Notes under the pieces: model-generated
What the model saw: only the letters and a program-made list of their open reading frames with translations
Told to the model about the DNA's origin: nothing
Databases searched by the model: none
Source of the DNA: a virus
IMG/VR virus record: IMGVR_UViG_3300010354_000070
Span: 1-64,000 of that record
DNA: 64,000 nt
Direction: 5' to 3' (one strand)
Made by a program: the position numbers and the translations under genes
Part shown: positions 1-7,392 of the stretch, in pieces
Layout of the letters: every line of letters begins with the position of its first letter
Numbering within the stretch: the stretch's first letter is position 1

Positions 1-1
1 T

Positions 2-580
2 ATTGTTCCTAAACATATGGGAGGAACAGATGAAGATTGTAACCTCACATACTTAAATGTTAGAGAACATATCATAGCACATTATTTGCTATGGAAGATT
101 TATAAAAATCCAAATGATTTAAGATCTATGAAAATGTTAGGAGCAAATTTATCTCCATATCAAAGAAAAATAACAGGAGAATTTTGTAGGGATAATCAGA
201 TTGGCATTTTTTCAATTCCAATAGAAGAAAGAAGAGAATGGAATATAAAAGGAATAGAAACTCAAAAAAGAGATTATCTAAATAACAAAACTAAAAATTT
301 CTATTATTGGAGTACAGAAGAAGGAAGAAAAGAAAGAGCATCTCTTGGAGGTAAAAAAAGAGCATCCAAAGAATTTAGTTATTGGGCATCAAACGAAGGT
401 AGAAAAAAGAGAGCATCTCTTGGGGGGAAATCCCACAAAGGAAAAAGAGTTATGCATTTACCAGGAACAAAGGGATGGAAAAGAATACCACCAGAAGAAG
501 TCAATATAAAAATAAATGAAGGTTGGAAGTTTGGAACTGGAGAACAAACAACAAACTCTAAAATTAAGAAATCTTCCTAA
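2..580 (+). CDS. HNH homing endonuclease, 5' end beyond window
   Basis: Probable free-standing homing endonuclease, a DNA nuclease that spreads its own gene. The frame is open to the left edge, where it reads IVPKHMGGTDEDCN, the middle of an HNH motif; the catalytic first His would lie just outside, so the Met at 17 is not the true start. A downstream EHIIAH stretch matches the family pattern seen in the second HNH gene of this window (HHIIPRSMGGSDE... EHYICH). The C-terminal half carries two copies of a Trp/Arg/Lys-rich unit ending ASLGGK, resembling NUMOD-type DNA-binding repeats, and a tail containing KGWKRIPPEE. It is the only plus-strand gene, and its 3' end overlaps the end of the fractured gp41 gene by 17 bases tail-to-tail. 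Its position between the halves of a split helicase gene fits a homing role; the target site is inferred. Confidence 0.8.
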   Translation: MVPKHMGGTDEDCNLTYLNVREHIIAHYLLWKIYKNPNDLRSMKMLGANLSPYQRKITGEFCRDNQIGIFSIPIEERREWNIKGIETQKRDYLNNKTKNFYYWSTEEGRKERASLGGKKRASKEFSYWASNEGRKKRASLGGKSHKGKRVMHLPGTKGWKRIPPEEVNIKINEGWKFGTGEQTTNSKIKKSS

Positions 581-1196
581 ATCTAATTCTAACTTTGGTT
601 TCTGGATGAACACACCCGGCAAGACAGATATTAAGAGTTTTATTTGGAAGACCACCTTTTGTAATTTTATTAAAATATTCTAAATCAAACTCTATTTTAT
701 CTTCTTGCCTATGATAAAACTCATACCTTTCTATGTAATTATTCAGGTAATCATGACCTATATTATTATCAAAAGAAACTGCTAATGCATCAGAAAGAAT
801 ACTTGGAATTGCGTCTCTGTTCTTTTTATCATCTTTTCCATCGGCAATATGAATGGATTGCATAAGTGCCAAATAAATAGCACGATCACGACACCACTTT
901 TCTGTAGTATCCAATAACCATTTCAAATCTATAGGTGAATTATTTAATTGGGATATTAATTCACGAATTTCTTTGATTTCATTTTCATTTATATCTGTTC
1001 TATTTTCAATTTCAATTACCAATGATTCAATAGTAATTGCCGACCCATATTCTACAATGAACTTAACAATTTCTTCAAAAATAATTTTTTCTGCTCTTTT
1101 TTCATAATATTCTGGTTGTATAAACGGTATAACCTTTCTGGAATATTCTTCAATGAAGATTAAATTCCTTAAAATTGTTAGTTCTATTCTTTCCAT
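564..1196 (-). CDS. 41: Replicative helicase gp41, N-terminal half with split-intein tail
   Basis: N-terminal part of the T4 gp41 (DnaB-like) 5'-3' replicative helicase, which unwinds DNA at the phage fork with primase gp61. Residues 1-194 cover the N-terminal domain and linker and end GGLPNKTLNICLAG, the strand leading into the Walker A P-loop (T4 gp41 has a similar stretch ending LLAG before VNVGKS). The helicase sequence stops there. A Cys at 195 begins a 16-residue tail, CVHPETKVRIRFRKIS, then a stop. The ATPase domain is absent and must lie to the left of the window. The tail has the block-A pattern of an intein (Cys1, then Thr-Lys-Val), so this is read as N-extein plus a very short N-intein. 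The start overlaps the stop of the 2OG oxygenase gene (TAATG). It cannot be an active helicase alone. Confidence 0.85.
   Translation of the reverse strand: MERIELTILRNLIFIEEYSRKVIPFIQPEYYEKRAEKIIFEEIVKFIVEYGSAITIESLVIEIENRTDINENEIKEIRELISQLNNSPIDLKWLLDTTEKWCRDRAIYLALMQSIHIADGKDDKKNRDAIPSILSDALAVSFDNNIGHDYLNNYIERYEFYHRQEDKIEFDLEYFNKITKGGLPNKTLNICLAGCVHPETKVRIRFRKIS
567..614 (-). other. Candidate atypical N-intein (16 residues)
   Basis: Codes for the 16 residues CVHPETKVRIRFRKIS at the end of the gp41 fragment. The Cys follows directly on the conserved LAG of the helicase, at the P-loop, a favoured intein insertion point in DnaB-type helicases. The Cys-x-x-x-x-Thr-Lys-Val pattern fits intein block A. 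Ordinary split inteins have N-halves of about 100 residues; known atypically split phage inteins have N-halves of about 16-25. The matching C-half would be fused to the remaining gp41 outside the window. Identification is by pattern only. Confidence 0.7.
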
Positions 1197-1753
1197 TACT
1201 TATAATGTAAATATGATGTCAAAATATACTTTGTGTCACTTATTGGTGATTCACCAAGATGAGGGAATAACCAGAGAGGAGGAAATATAACCAATGTTCC
1301 CTTCTTAGGTTGAATTTCCAAATCTTTAAATATGGTCTTTCCACCTTCAGTTACATCATTAAGATACCACATAAATGACAAAAATCTACGAGAAGAAGCA
1401 TAATCAACAACATCAACATGAGTATCAAATCTATCCTCTCCACCCACATTATACTTTTTAATGCGAAATTGTTCTAATGCGTGTTCTTGTGGAAATACAT
1501 CTTTACAAACATACTCATAATATTTTTCTTTATATTCAAAGATTTTTTTAATAATATGATTATGAACTTGATTTACTTCAGCAGATAATTCACGATTTTC
1601 GGTCAAGTTAAATTGAGTAAAATTTGGTTTACCGTCATTATCAAATCTTTCATGATGCTCTGGAACTTGATCAAAAAGTGAAATTAAAAACTCACATATA
1701 TTTGGTTCTAAAGAGTTTTCATAAATTTGTATAAAATCATTTAATTCATCCAT
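1196..1753 (-). CDS. 2OG-Fe(II) oxygenase, prolyl 4-hydroxylase-like
   Basis: Likely iron- and 2-oxoglutarate-dependent hydroxylase of 185 residues with the double-stranded beta-helix core of the prolyl 4-hydroxylase family. Visible motifs: HVDVVD (the His-x-Asp metal pair), a following RFLSFMWYLNDV strand with EGGKTIF, and FPHLGESP supplying the distal His, followed by a Lys/Tyr-rich strand that would bind 2-oxoglutarate. This HxD...H order is diagnostic of the family; the substrate cannot be told. Such enzymes are common in T4-like cyanophages. It lies between uvsX (8-base overlap) and gp41 (1-base TAATG overlap), so it is co-transcribed and probably translationally coupled with replication genes. 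Confidence 0.8.
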   Translation of the reverse strand: MDELNDFIQIYENSLEPNICEFLISLFDQVPEHHERFDNDGKPNFTQFNLTENRELSAEVNQVHNHIIKKIFEYKEKYYEYVCKDVFPQEHALEQFRIKKYNVGGEDRFDTHVDVVDYASSRRFLSFMWYLNDVTEGGKTIFKDLEIQPKKGTLVIFPPLWLFPHLGESPISDTKYILTSYLHYK

Positions 1754-2747
1754 AACTAAATTCTTTCTTAGAAATTTCGTCCAATTTTTGCATCACTTCT
1801 TCAGTAAAATATTTTTCTGGATTTTTTAAAATTTCTTTTGCATAAAGTTTTTTACCATCAATTTCATAACGACCTGCTACATTTTTCCAAAGTTCACCAA
1901 GTTCTCCAAGTTCAAGTAATCCATAATATCTGTCAAGTCCTCTTTCATCATAATACAAACGAATTTGAACTTCTTGATTTTCTTTACTTAATCGTGACTT
2001 TTGAGTTTTTGCTCTGATGATATTTCCAATGACTTCTGTTCCATCCTTCTCTTTTGATTTTGAAAGATAAATGATTGTTGATGAAGCATATTGTAATCCA
2101 GATCCACCGCTCATTTGTTTGCCACCATAAAGAGACATTGAATCATAAGTATGATTAGTCACTATCATAGGAATGTTTGCTTGTCCCAATTTAAGCGTCA
2201 GCATACGAAAAGCACCTTTAATTAATTGGGCTTTTGTCATATCTCTTGAATCTTTTTCAGCAAGAGCATCCCCAATTTCTTTATTTGTTGAAAGCATACC
2301 CAAAGAGTCTAACACAAACATACATGGTTTGCGTTCATCCTCTTTTTTCTTTTGGTAAATATCAACTGCCTTAAGTGCCTTATTGCGAAACTCTTCAACA
2401 GTGACTACATTAATTACAACTGTTCTTTCAGTATCAATACCTCTACTTTCTAAAAGAGATTTAGTGATAGCAGCCTCAGTATCAAAGTAGAGACAGTAAC
2501 CATCGGGATGAGTATCAAGAAAGTTCTTAACCACTGCGATAGAGAAAAAAGTCTTTCCAGTAGAAGACTCTCCAGCAATAGCAGTAATCTTATTCCCAGA
2601 CACACCACCAAAAATGCTACCTGAAACCAATGCATTAAAAATATATGAACCCGTATCAACATAAGTTTCAGTTTCATCAATATTGGAAGCAAGTTGTATA
2701 TACTCTCCCCCAATCTCTTTAATAATATCATTTAAAAAAGTAGTCAT
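1746..2747 (-). CDS. uvsX: UvsX RecA-like recombinase
   Basis: Strand-exchange protein of the T4 RecA/UvsX family, 333 residues, which coats single-stranded DNA and drives recombination-dependent replication together with UvsY (23771-24202) and UvsW (split, 21131-23445). Walker A is GESSTGKT; the Walker B strand is CMFVLDSLGML; a MSGGSGLQYASS segment matches the DNA-binding L2 region. The gene is intact, with no intein, which is notable because uvsX is a known intein target in related phages. A strong ribosome site (AAGGAGG) lies in the end of the upstream 44-codon gene, and the two genes overlap as ATGA. Confidence 0.96.
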   Translation of the reverse strand: MTTFLNDIIKEIGGEYIQLASNIDETETYVDTGSYIFNALVSGSIFGGVSGNKITAIAGESSTGKTFFSIAVVKNFLDTHPDGYCLYFDTEAAITKSLLESRGIDTERTVVINVVTVEEFRNKALKAVDIYQKKKEDERKPCMFVLDSLGMLSTNKEIGDALAEKDSRDMTKAQLIKGAFRMLTLKLGQANIPMIVTNHTYDSMSLYGGKQMSGGSGLQYASSTIIYLSKSKEKDGTEVIGNIIRAKTQKSRLSKENQEVQIRLYYDERGLDRYYGLLELGELGELWKNVAGRYEIDGKKLYAKEILKNPEKYFTEEVMQKLDEISKKEFSYG

Positions 2748-2878
2748 TTTTCCTCCTTTTGTTTATGCGATAAATCTACTTTATAGTTCCAAAGTTTAAA
2801 ATATAAAGCACTATCTCCACCAAGTCTTAATGCACTTATAATTGTATCTAATTCTTTTTCGTTAATTGGCAATTCCAT
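2744..2878 (-). CDS. Small conserved-position protein between gp43 and uvsX
   Basis: A 44-residue open frame beginning MELPINEKELDTII. It is tightly packed: its ATG overlaps the polymerase stop (TAATG), its TGA overlaps the uvsX start (ATGA), and its last codons contain the AAGGAGG ribosome site of uvsX. This packing makes it very likely to be translated, and it may couple uvsX translation to gp43. The protein is mixed charged and hydrophobic, with a probable N-terminal helix and a LYFKLWNYKV strand, no signal peptide and no recognised domain. Function unknown. Confidence 0.75.
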   Translation of the reverse strand: MELPINEKELDTIISALRLGGDSALYFKLWNYKVDLSHKQKEEK

Positions 2879-5382
2879 TAATTAAAAAATAGGTCTAAAT
2901 TTACTGTTTTTTCTACACTCCACCCAAAAGTATCCAGAATTGATTTTAATGGTTCCAGAAAACCTTTATCAAATTGAGTATCATAATCTATGTATTTCTC
3001 CAGTCCAAGTTCTTTTGGAAAATCTTGAATAAAAGAAATTACATTTTCTTGTATAATGTTTGGTTTTTTTAAATAAAGATATTTAATCTTTTCTCCATTT
3101 TGTATAAGAGAATATTTTTTAGTGAGTTTTTTTTGCTTTATATAATAATTGAAAAGTAAAGACCCACGAATATGAATTGGAGTTCCTTTAGAATAAATTT
3201 GCTCGGAAGAATACTTCTTAACATCGGATGCTGTTCTTGGAAATGCTATCTGCTCTGGAGGTAATGTTTTAAACTCTTTTCTGCAATTAGATACGAAATC
3301 TATTATATCATCTTCAGTCCCTTTCATCAATAACTTCAGACCATCCTTAATCATTTTACGGCAAGGTGCTGGAGTAGAAGATTTAATTGCTTCAATACCC
3401 ATAATTTTGAGTTTTGGTTCTTCATAACGAACACCTTCACTATCCCATACATTCATAATATAACGCTTTTTGGCAGTCCATATCGCACGTTCTGCGATAT
3501 TTTCACGCTTCATATGCATCTTTTGTTCGTATGCATTTAAATATTCTGCTAATTCTTGATAGGAACTTTCAATATACTTTTCAAGTTCCATTGTGCATAC
3601 TTTGTCAAGAAAATTTACAATACTTTCAATATTTTTTTCTTTTCCTTTATATACAGTTTCAACCAAGGAACCCATATTAAGATAAACAGAATCTGTATCA
3701 GAAGCAATGACGTAATCTACTTCTTTTGTTTTAAGAATTTTATTCAGATATTGATTTAGTTTATTTTCAATCCATCGAATAGCAACTTGCCCTGAAAGAG
3801 TAATTGCTTCTGCGTTTGCCAATTTATAATAACGGAAGTATTGATTCCCAATCGCACCATAAGCAGAATTCAATTGAATTTTTCTTGCCATTTGGATATT
3901 ATTGCACCTGGCAATCTCTTTTTCTAATTCTTTAGTTTTTTTCTTTTCATATTCTTGCTTTGCTGCAAGCATCTTCTTTTTATAAATGGTGCGATCATTA
4001 TAAATCTTTTCCATCAATTCTGGTAAGAAACCACGAACATCCTTACGATACATAGCACCATTTGCACATATCGCATAATTTTTATACAGTTCAAATGAAA
4101 GATTTTGATTTAAAACTTTATCTACAGTAATTGTAGGATGTCTCTCATCCAAAAGAGTTTCTGGACTTATATTAAATTCCATAATCAAATGTGGATATAG
4201 AGAATTTAAGTCAAAATTAACCACCCAATCATACATTCCAGGAACTGGTTCCTTCACATAAGCACCAGCATACTTATCACTCTTTTCGGATTTTTCTTTT
4301 GGTGGAATTACAATATTTCTTTTTTTTAAATAATTGTAAATAATAGTATCCCACATACGAACTTGATAAAATACATCTTCATAATTCACTTTGGCGTCAT
4401 ATGCCATTGTAATAGCAAGTTCAATAAGTTTCATCTTGTCTTCTAATCGGTCAACAAGTTCTACGTCTTTTATGTTATAAGAAACGAACTTTTCCCATCC
4501 TTTTGTATAAAAATCTTTAAAGGTATCAAATTCAGAGTGATCTAATTTTTTTTGATTCAGTTCAACTTCGGCAATATAATCCAAACGATATGATTCTTGT
4601 GCTTTATAAGTAAATTTCTTATAAAGATCCAAGTAATCAAGTTGAGAAATACCCTTTATATCATATGAAATATGCTTACGCCCATTGATATAAACCTCAT
4701 TTTCTCGGATTAAACCCCATGGCGAAAGTTCTTTAGTTGCTTTTTCACCCAAAACTCTATAAAGACGACGGGCAAGGTAAGGAATATCATATAACTGAGA
4801 ATTCCATCCACTCACAACTTCTGGAGTATTTTCATCAGTCATCCACCAATGTATGAAACTATTCAGTAAGTCCCTCTCATTTGTAAATGCTTTATATGTT
4901 ACATTATTTTGTTTTGGTTTATATTCACCAAGTCCCCAAGTAATAATGTTTTTTGTAGTATAATCTTGAATTGTGATAAGTAAAATTTCTTCAGCAGCAG
5001 ATTCTACATCTGGAAATCCATTCTCAGATGCCACCTCAATATCTATTGTTATAAGTTTAATTTTACTAATATCAAATTTTATTTCATCTTCTGAGTATTT
5101 TTCAGAAATATACTGACAAACAAACCTTTCATTACCATAAATTTTAAAATTCTCTACACCATCATATTTTTTAATAAATTCTCTACAGTCACGAACAGAT
5201 CCTGGTTGAATTGCTTTTACATATTCTCCATTTAAAGTTTTATATTCAGTTTCAATATTTGATGGGACAAAAAAAGTTGGAGAAAACTTTTCTCGGGTCA
5301 TAAAATGTTTTCCATTTTCATAACCACGAACTAAAAAATAATCCCCAACAGATTGAACGTTTGTGTAGAAATTAAGTGGCAT
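2878..5382 (-). CDS. 43: DNA polymerase gp43, family B
   Basis: Replicative DNA polymerase with 3'-5' proofreading, 834 residues, near the usual size for T4-like cyanophages (T4: 898). Exonuclease motif I is DIEVAS at residues 114-119; polymerase motif A is DLNSLYPHL at 391-399; motif B is KIQLNSAYGAIGN at 501-513; motif C is SDTDS at 561-565, with the two catalytic Asp. All catalytic residues are present and the frame is uninterrupted, without an intein. The last residues, LDLFFN, fit the hydrophobic C-terminal tail that tethers gp43 to the gp45 clamp. The start overlaps the stop of the 88-codon gene upstream by one base; the promoter at 5968-5996 probably serves it. Confidence 0.97.
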   Translation of the reverse strand: MPLNFYTNVQSVGDYFLVRGYENGKHFMTREKFSPTFFVPSNIETEYKTLNGEYVKAIQPGSVRDCREFIKKYDGVENFKIYGNERFVCQYISEKYSEDEIKFDISKIKLITIDIEVASENGFPDVESAAEEILLITIQDYTTKNIITWGLGEYKPKQNNVTYKAFTNERDLLNSFIHWWMTDENTPEVVSGWNSQLYDIPYLARRLYRVLGEKATKELSPWGLIRENEVYINGRKHISYDIKGISQLDYLDLYKKFTYKAQESYRLDYIAEVELNQKKLDHSEFDTFKDFYTKGWEKFVSYNIKDVELVDRLEDKMKLIELAITMAYDAKVNYEDVFYQVRMWDTIIYNYLKKRNIVIPPKEKSEKSDKYAGAYVKEPVPGMYDWVVNFDLNSLYPHLIMEFNISPETLLDERHPTITVDKVLNQNLSFELYKNYAICANGAMYRKDVRGFLPELMEKIYNDRTIYKKKMLAAKQEYEKKKTKELEKEIARCNNIQMARKIQLNSAYGAIGNQYFRYYKLANAEAITLSGQVAIRWIENKLNQYLNKILKTKEVDYVIASDTDSVYLNMGSLVETVYKGKEKNIESIVNFLDKVCTMELEKYIESSYQELAEYLNAYEQKMHMKRENIAERAIWTAKKRYIMNVWDSEGVRYEEPKLKIMGIEAIKSSTPAPCRKMIKDGLKLLMKGTEDDIIDFVSNCRKEFKTLPPEQIAFPRTASDVKKYSSEQIYSKGTPIHIRGSLLFNYYIKQKKLTKKYSLIQNGEKIKYLYLKKPNIIQENVISFIQDFPKELGLEKYIDYDTQFDKGFLEPLKSILDTFGWSVEKTVNLDLFFN

Positions 5383-5648
5383 TACAGAGTCATTTCAATG
5401 TATTTTTTTAGAATTTCTGATTTTGGATCAACAATAGTAAGAATACTATCAGAATGCATCATTAACTCATTCTGATCGGTAAAATCTAACCACCATTCAA
5501 GATAATATTCATTTGTAATAGACTTTTTGAGAACATAAGGATTTACAAGTTTACAATCTGGTTCTCCAAGTTCAGAAACAACTTCAATAATTTCTGTAAT
5601 CAAAAGTGTATTATTCTTCAGTAAAAGACACTTGATCGTTTTCTCCAT
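5382..5648 (-). CDS. Small beta-rich protein, paralogue of its neighbour
   Basis: An 88-residue protein of unknown function. It begins with alternating hydrophobic strands (TIKCLLLKNNTLLITEIIEV), contains an NPYVLK segment and a WWLDFT segment, then a short predicted helix. The layout (strand with gain/turn, NP motif, aromatic strand, acidic turn, strand) parallels the 111-residue product next door and the product at 20665-21138, so the three look like a small paralogous family, perhaps Sm-like beta barrels; this is inference from pattern. The start lies within the previous gene (38-base overlap) and the stop touches the gp43 start, so all three are one transcription unit. Confidence 0.65.
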   Translation of the reverse strand: MEKTIKCLLLKNNTLLITEIIEVVSELGEPDCKLVNPYVLKKSITNEYYLEWWLDFTDQNELMMHSDSILTIVDPKSEILKKYIEMTL

Positions 5649-5946
5649 TTACTTTTTCCTCGTATAATTCTGTTATAGTATCAATTGGTTCAACTAAAGT
5701 TACAACCCAATCCAGTGGAACTAAAATATTTTTGTCTTTGGTAAGTATAATCCATGGAGTTAATGATACTTCTATTTTAGCATCAGCATCAGACTTTTCA
5801 TTTTCTGTTAAGAAAATTGTTCTTTCTGTAATAACTTTATGTGGATTTTCGAATACATATCCACAAGGTTTTTCATCCGAAATCAATTCTTTAGCATCGG
5901 AGATTATTGTTTCTCCAGATTTTAATATTGCAAGTTTAATTGACAT
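5611..5946 (-). CDS. Small beta-rich protein upstream of gp43
   Basis: A 111-residue protein beginning MSIKLAILKSGETIIS, with an ENPHKVI segment and a LTPWIILTKDKNILVPLDWVVTL strand pair and an acidic C-terminal tail. The pattern of a strand ending in SGE, an NP-type loop and paired aromatic strands resembles two other proteins in this window (5382-5648 and 20665-21138). Function unknown; widespread in T4-like cyanophages as a small protein near gp43. It is the first gene after a near-consensus sigma-70 promoter, with a GAAGGA ribosome site about ten bases before the ATG. Confidence 0.65.
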   Translation of the reverse strand: MSIKLAILKSGETIISDAKELISDEKPCGYVFENPHKVITERTIFLTENEKSDADAKIEVSLTPWIILTKDKNILVPLDWVVTLVEPIDTITELYEEKVNGENDQVSFTEE

Positions 5947-5967
5947 TTTTTTCTTTATCCTTCAGTA

Positions 5968-5996
5968 ATCATAACATTAAAAAAGGGAGGTGTCAA
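5968..5996 (-). promoter_or_regulatory. Sigma-70-type promoter for the gp43 operon
   Basis: On the minus strand this reads TTGACA, exactly 17 bases, then TATGAT, with TG-T before the -10 box (extended -10). The -35 box lies in the loop of the preceding terminator hairpin and the spacer holds its U-tract, so terminator and promoter are fused. Transcription should begin near 5961, just before the 111-codon gene. Confidence 0.8.
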
Positions 5997-6008
5997 GAAG
6001 ATCCTCCC
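5979..6008 (-). terminator. Intrinsic terminator after hsp20
   Basis: Minus-strand hairpin GGGAGG - 12-base loop - CCTCCC followed by six T. It ends the hsp20 transcript and overlaps the -35 box of the next promoter. Confidence 0.85.
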
Positions 6009-6020
6009 TCTTTTATTATA

Positions 6021-6039
6021 CTAGATATTTATTATCTAG
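6021..6039. repeat. Perfect inverted repeat at the hsp20 stop
   Basis: CTAGATA-TTTAT-TATCTAG, seven-base perfect arms around a five-base loop, covering the hsp20 stop codon. It may fold in the mRNA just before the true terminator, protecting the 3' end. It also contains an AATAAATA-like box on the minus strand. Role unknown. Confidence 0.5.
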
Positions 6040-6470
6040 AGATAATCTTTCCTCGTATGATGTTCTGGAACAATTTTACCAAGTCTAATGGTTAATAGTC
6101 CATTATCAAAGAAGACTTCTCTGACTTCTGTGTCATCTGAGAGCGTCCATGCCCTCTTGAATGACCTTTGTGCTAATCCCTTGTAAACATAATGGGAATC
6201 AGATTCTTTATCTTCTTTTTGACCTTCGACAAAAAGTTTTCCGTATTCAGTGTAAACATTTACTTCCTCCTTTTTAAATCCAGCAAGTGCAATTTCTAAA
6301 CGAGATTCAACGTTACTAACTTGTACCAAGTTATATGGGGGATAATTAGAAGTTGTTTCATGGAGATTAAAAAGACGATCAAAATATTCGTCCATTCCAA
6401 TACTGTTTCTAGTAATCCTTTCCATCAGAGAAGGAAGGTCGCTAGCAGTATATTTCATAAGATTAGTCAT
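6036..6470 (-). CDS. hsp20: Small heat-shock protein Hsp20
   Basis: ATP-independent chaperone of the alpha-crystallin family, 144 residues, which holds unfolding proteins; a characteristic gene of T4-like cyanophages. The N-terminal region (to about residue 45) ends NYPPYNLVQ, followed by the alpha-crystallin domain: RLEIALAGFKKEEVNVYTEYGKL, KGLAQRSFKRAWTL and FFDNGLLTIRLGKI, the last two being the conserved arginine-bearing strand and the G-x-L strand. The C-terminal I-x-I anchor is represented only loosely. It stands alone between two intrinsic terminators, so it is a single-gene unit with a candidate -10 box upstream, implying regulation separate from its neighbours. Confidence 0.93.
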   Translation of the reverse strand: MTNLMKYTASDLPSLMERITRNSIGMDEYFDRLFNLHETTSNYPPYNLVQVSNVESRLEIALAGFKKEEVNVYTEYGKLFVEGQKEDKESDSHYVYKGLAQRSFKRAWTLSDDTEVREVFFDNGLLTIRLGKIVPEHHTRKDYL

Positions 6471-6528
6471 TTTAGTAACTCCTTTTTAAGCGAGGTTTGA
6501 TTGTGTGGACCCTTTCGGCGTCCTTAAC

Positions 6529-6534
6529 ATTATA
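6529..6534 (-). promoter_or_regulatory. Candidate -10 box for hsp20
   Basis: Minus strand TATAAT about 58 bases before the hsp20 ATG, directly after the regA terminator. No convincing -35 box or TG extension is visible, so the call rests on the hexamer and on position between a terminator and a single-gene unit. Confidence 0.35.
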
Positions 6535-6547
6535 TATCAAACCACAT

Positions 6548-6571
6548 AAAAAAAGGGAGTGTGGAACTCCC
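6548..6571 (-). terminator. Intrinsic terminator after regA
   Basis: Minus-strand stem GGGAGT - five-base loop - ACTCCC followed by seven T, eight bases past the regA stop. It closes the long operon that starts at cobS. Confidence 0.88.
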
Positions 6572-6578
6572 GACTTTA

Positions 6579-7016
6579 TTATTCGGTTTCCTGAACCTTC
6601 TTTTTAGATCCAATATTATACTTAGAACAAAGTTCCCAATCACCCTTATCCTTATATGCTAATACTTTAATTTGATTTAGTGGTGCAATATCCTGAATTT
6701 TTACTGGATCCAAAATAGTTACAAGACCCCAATCAGCAATCAAGTGAGCAATTCTATTACGTCTTTGAATATCATTTACCGTTAAATTTGCGTGTTTGCC
6801 ATCAAGAGCAAACAATTCTTTAAAATGTGTAATAAAATAACGTCCTTGCTTATGAAGAATGTGGCAAGATTGATAGATTTTTTTCTCTTTTCGTGAAGCA
6901 ACTCCAATACGAGTTAGTGTTTCACGAACTTTTAGAAAATCATCAGGTTCATTTAACGTAACTTCAATCATCATATCAGGCGACCAGTTAATCTGTGGTT
7001 CACTTACCGTGCTCAT
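6579..7016 (-). CDS. regA: RegA translational repressor
   Basis: RNA-binding protein that represses translation of early mRNAs, including clamp and clamp-loader genes in T4. It contains MMIEVTLNEPDDFLKVRETLTRIG, closely matching the start of T4 RegA, then FKELFALDGKHANLT and a region of RRNRIAHLIADWG. The frame could open at 7034, but the ATG at 7016 is chosen because it has GGAGG seven bases upstream; even this adds 14 residues before the T4-like start. It overlaps gp62 by 17 bases and is last in the operon. T4 also groups regA with 45-44-62, so this neighbourhood is conserved. 145 residues. Confidence 0.93.
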   Translation of the reverse strand: MSTVSEPQINWSPDMMIEVTLNEPDDFLKVRETLTRIGVASRKEKKIYQSCHILHKQGRYFITHFKELFALDGKHANLTVNDIQRRNRIAHLIADWGLVTILDPVKIQDIAPLNQIKVLAYKDKGDWELCSKYNIGSKKKVQETE

Positions 7017-7392
7017 TTGTTCCTCCAACATCAAATTTAGATTTTATAAAATTAAGTTGTTCCTTTGTCAGAATTTTAAGAGCTTGTTTTGCCTTTTCAT
7101 TACTATATCCATAATATTTTTTGACATAATCAAGGTCTTTAATTTCATTCTTTTTAAGCCAAGGAGAATATCTTCTTTGCTTCCTCAAGGTATTTATAAA
7201 AAAATCATACTGCATTTTCTTTGGCAAAAAATGACACTGGTTCATTTCATTTGCAAACAAAATACAATCAATAAAAGATGATAAACAACGATTTATGATG
7301 TATGGAGAATATTCTTTTTCTAATAATGGATCTTCATCAATTAGGTTATTTTTTGTAAAATTAATTGATTTTAACCAGTCCTTCAATTCCAT
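7000..7392 (-). CDS. 62: Clamp-loader small subunit gp62
   Basis: Small subunit of the gp44/62 clamp loader, which opens the gp45 ring and places it on primed DNA. 130 residues, shorter than T4 gp62 (187) but normal for cyanophages. It begins MELKDWLKSINFTKN, a conserved start, with an all-helical composition and no ATPase motifs, as expected for this subunit. It overlaps dam by 32 bases and regA by 17 bases, so the three are translationally coupled. Identification is from the N-terminal pattern plus the T4-like order 45-44-62-regA. Confidence 0.88.
   Translation of the reverse strand: MELKDWLKSINFTKNNLIDEDPLLEKEYSPYIINRCLSSFIDCILFANEMNQCHFLPKKMQYDFFINTLRKQRRYSPWLKKNEIKDLDYVKKYYGYSNEKAKQALKILTKEQLNFIKSKFDVGGTNEHGK

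Noticed and set aside
458-655. Minus-strand frame across the gp41/HNH junction as a possible continuing intein.
   Set aside because: It reads Phe/Cys/Leu-rich antisense of the HNH gene, with no Hint pattern and no link in frame to the gp41 tail.
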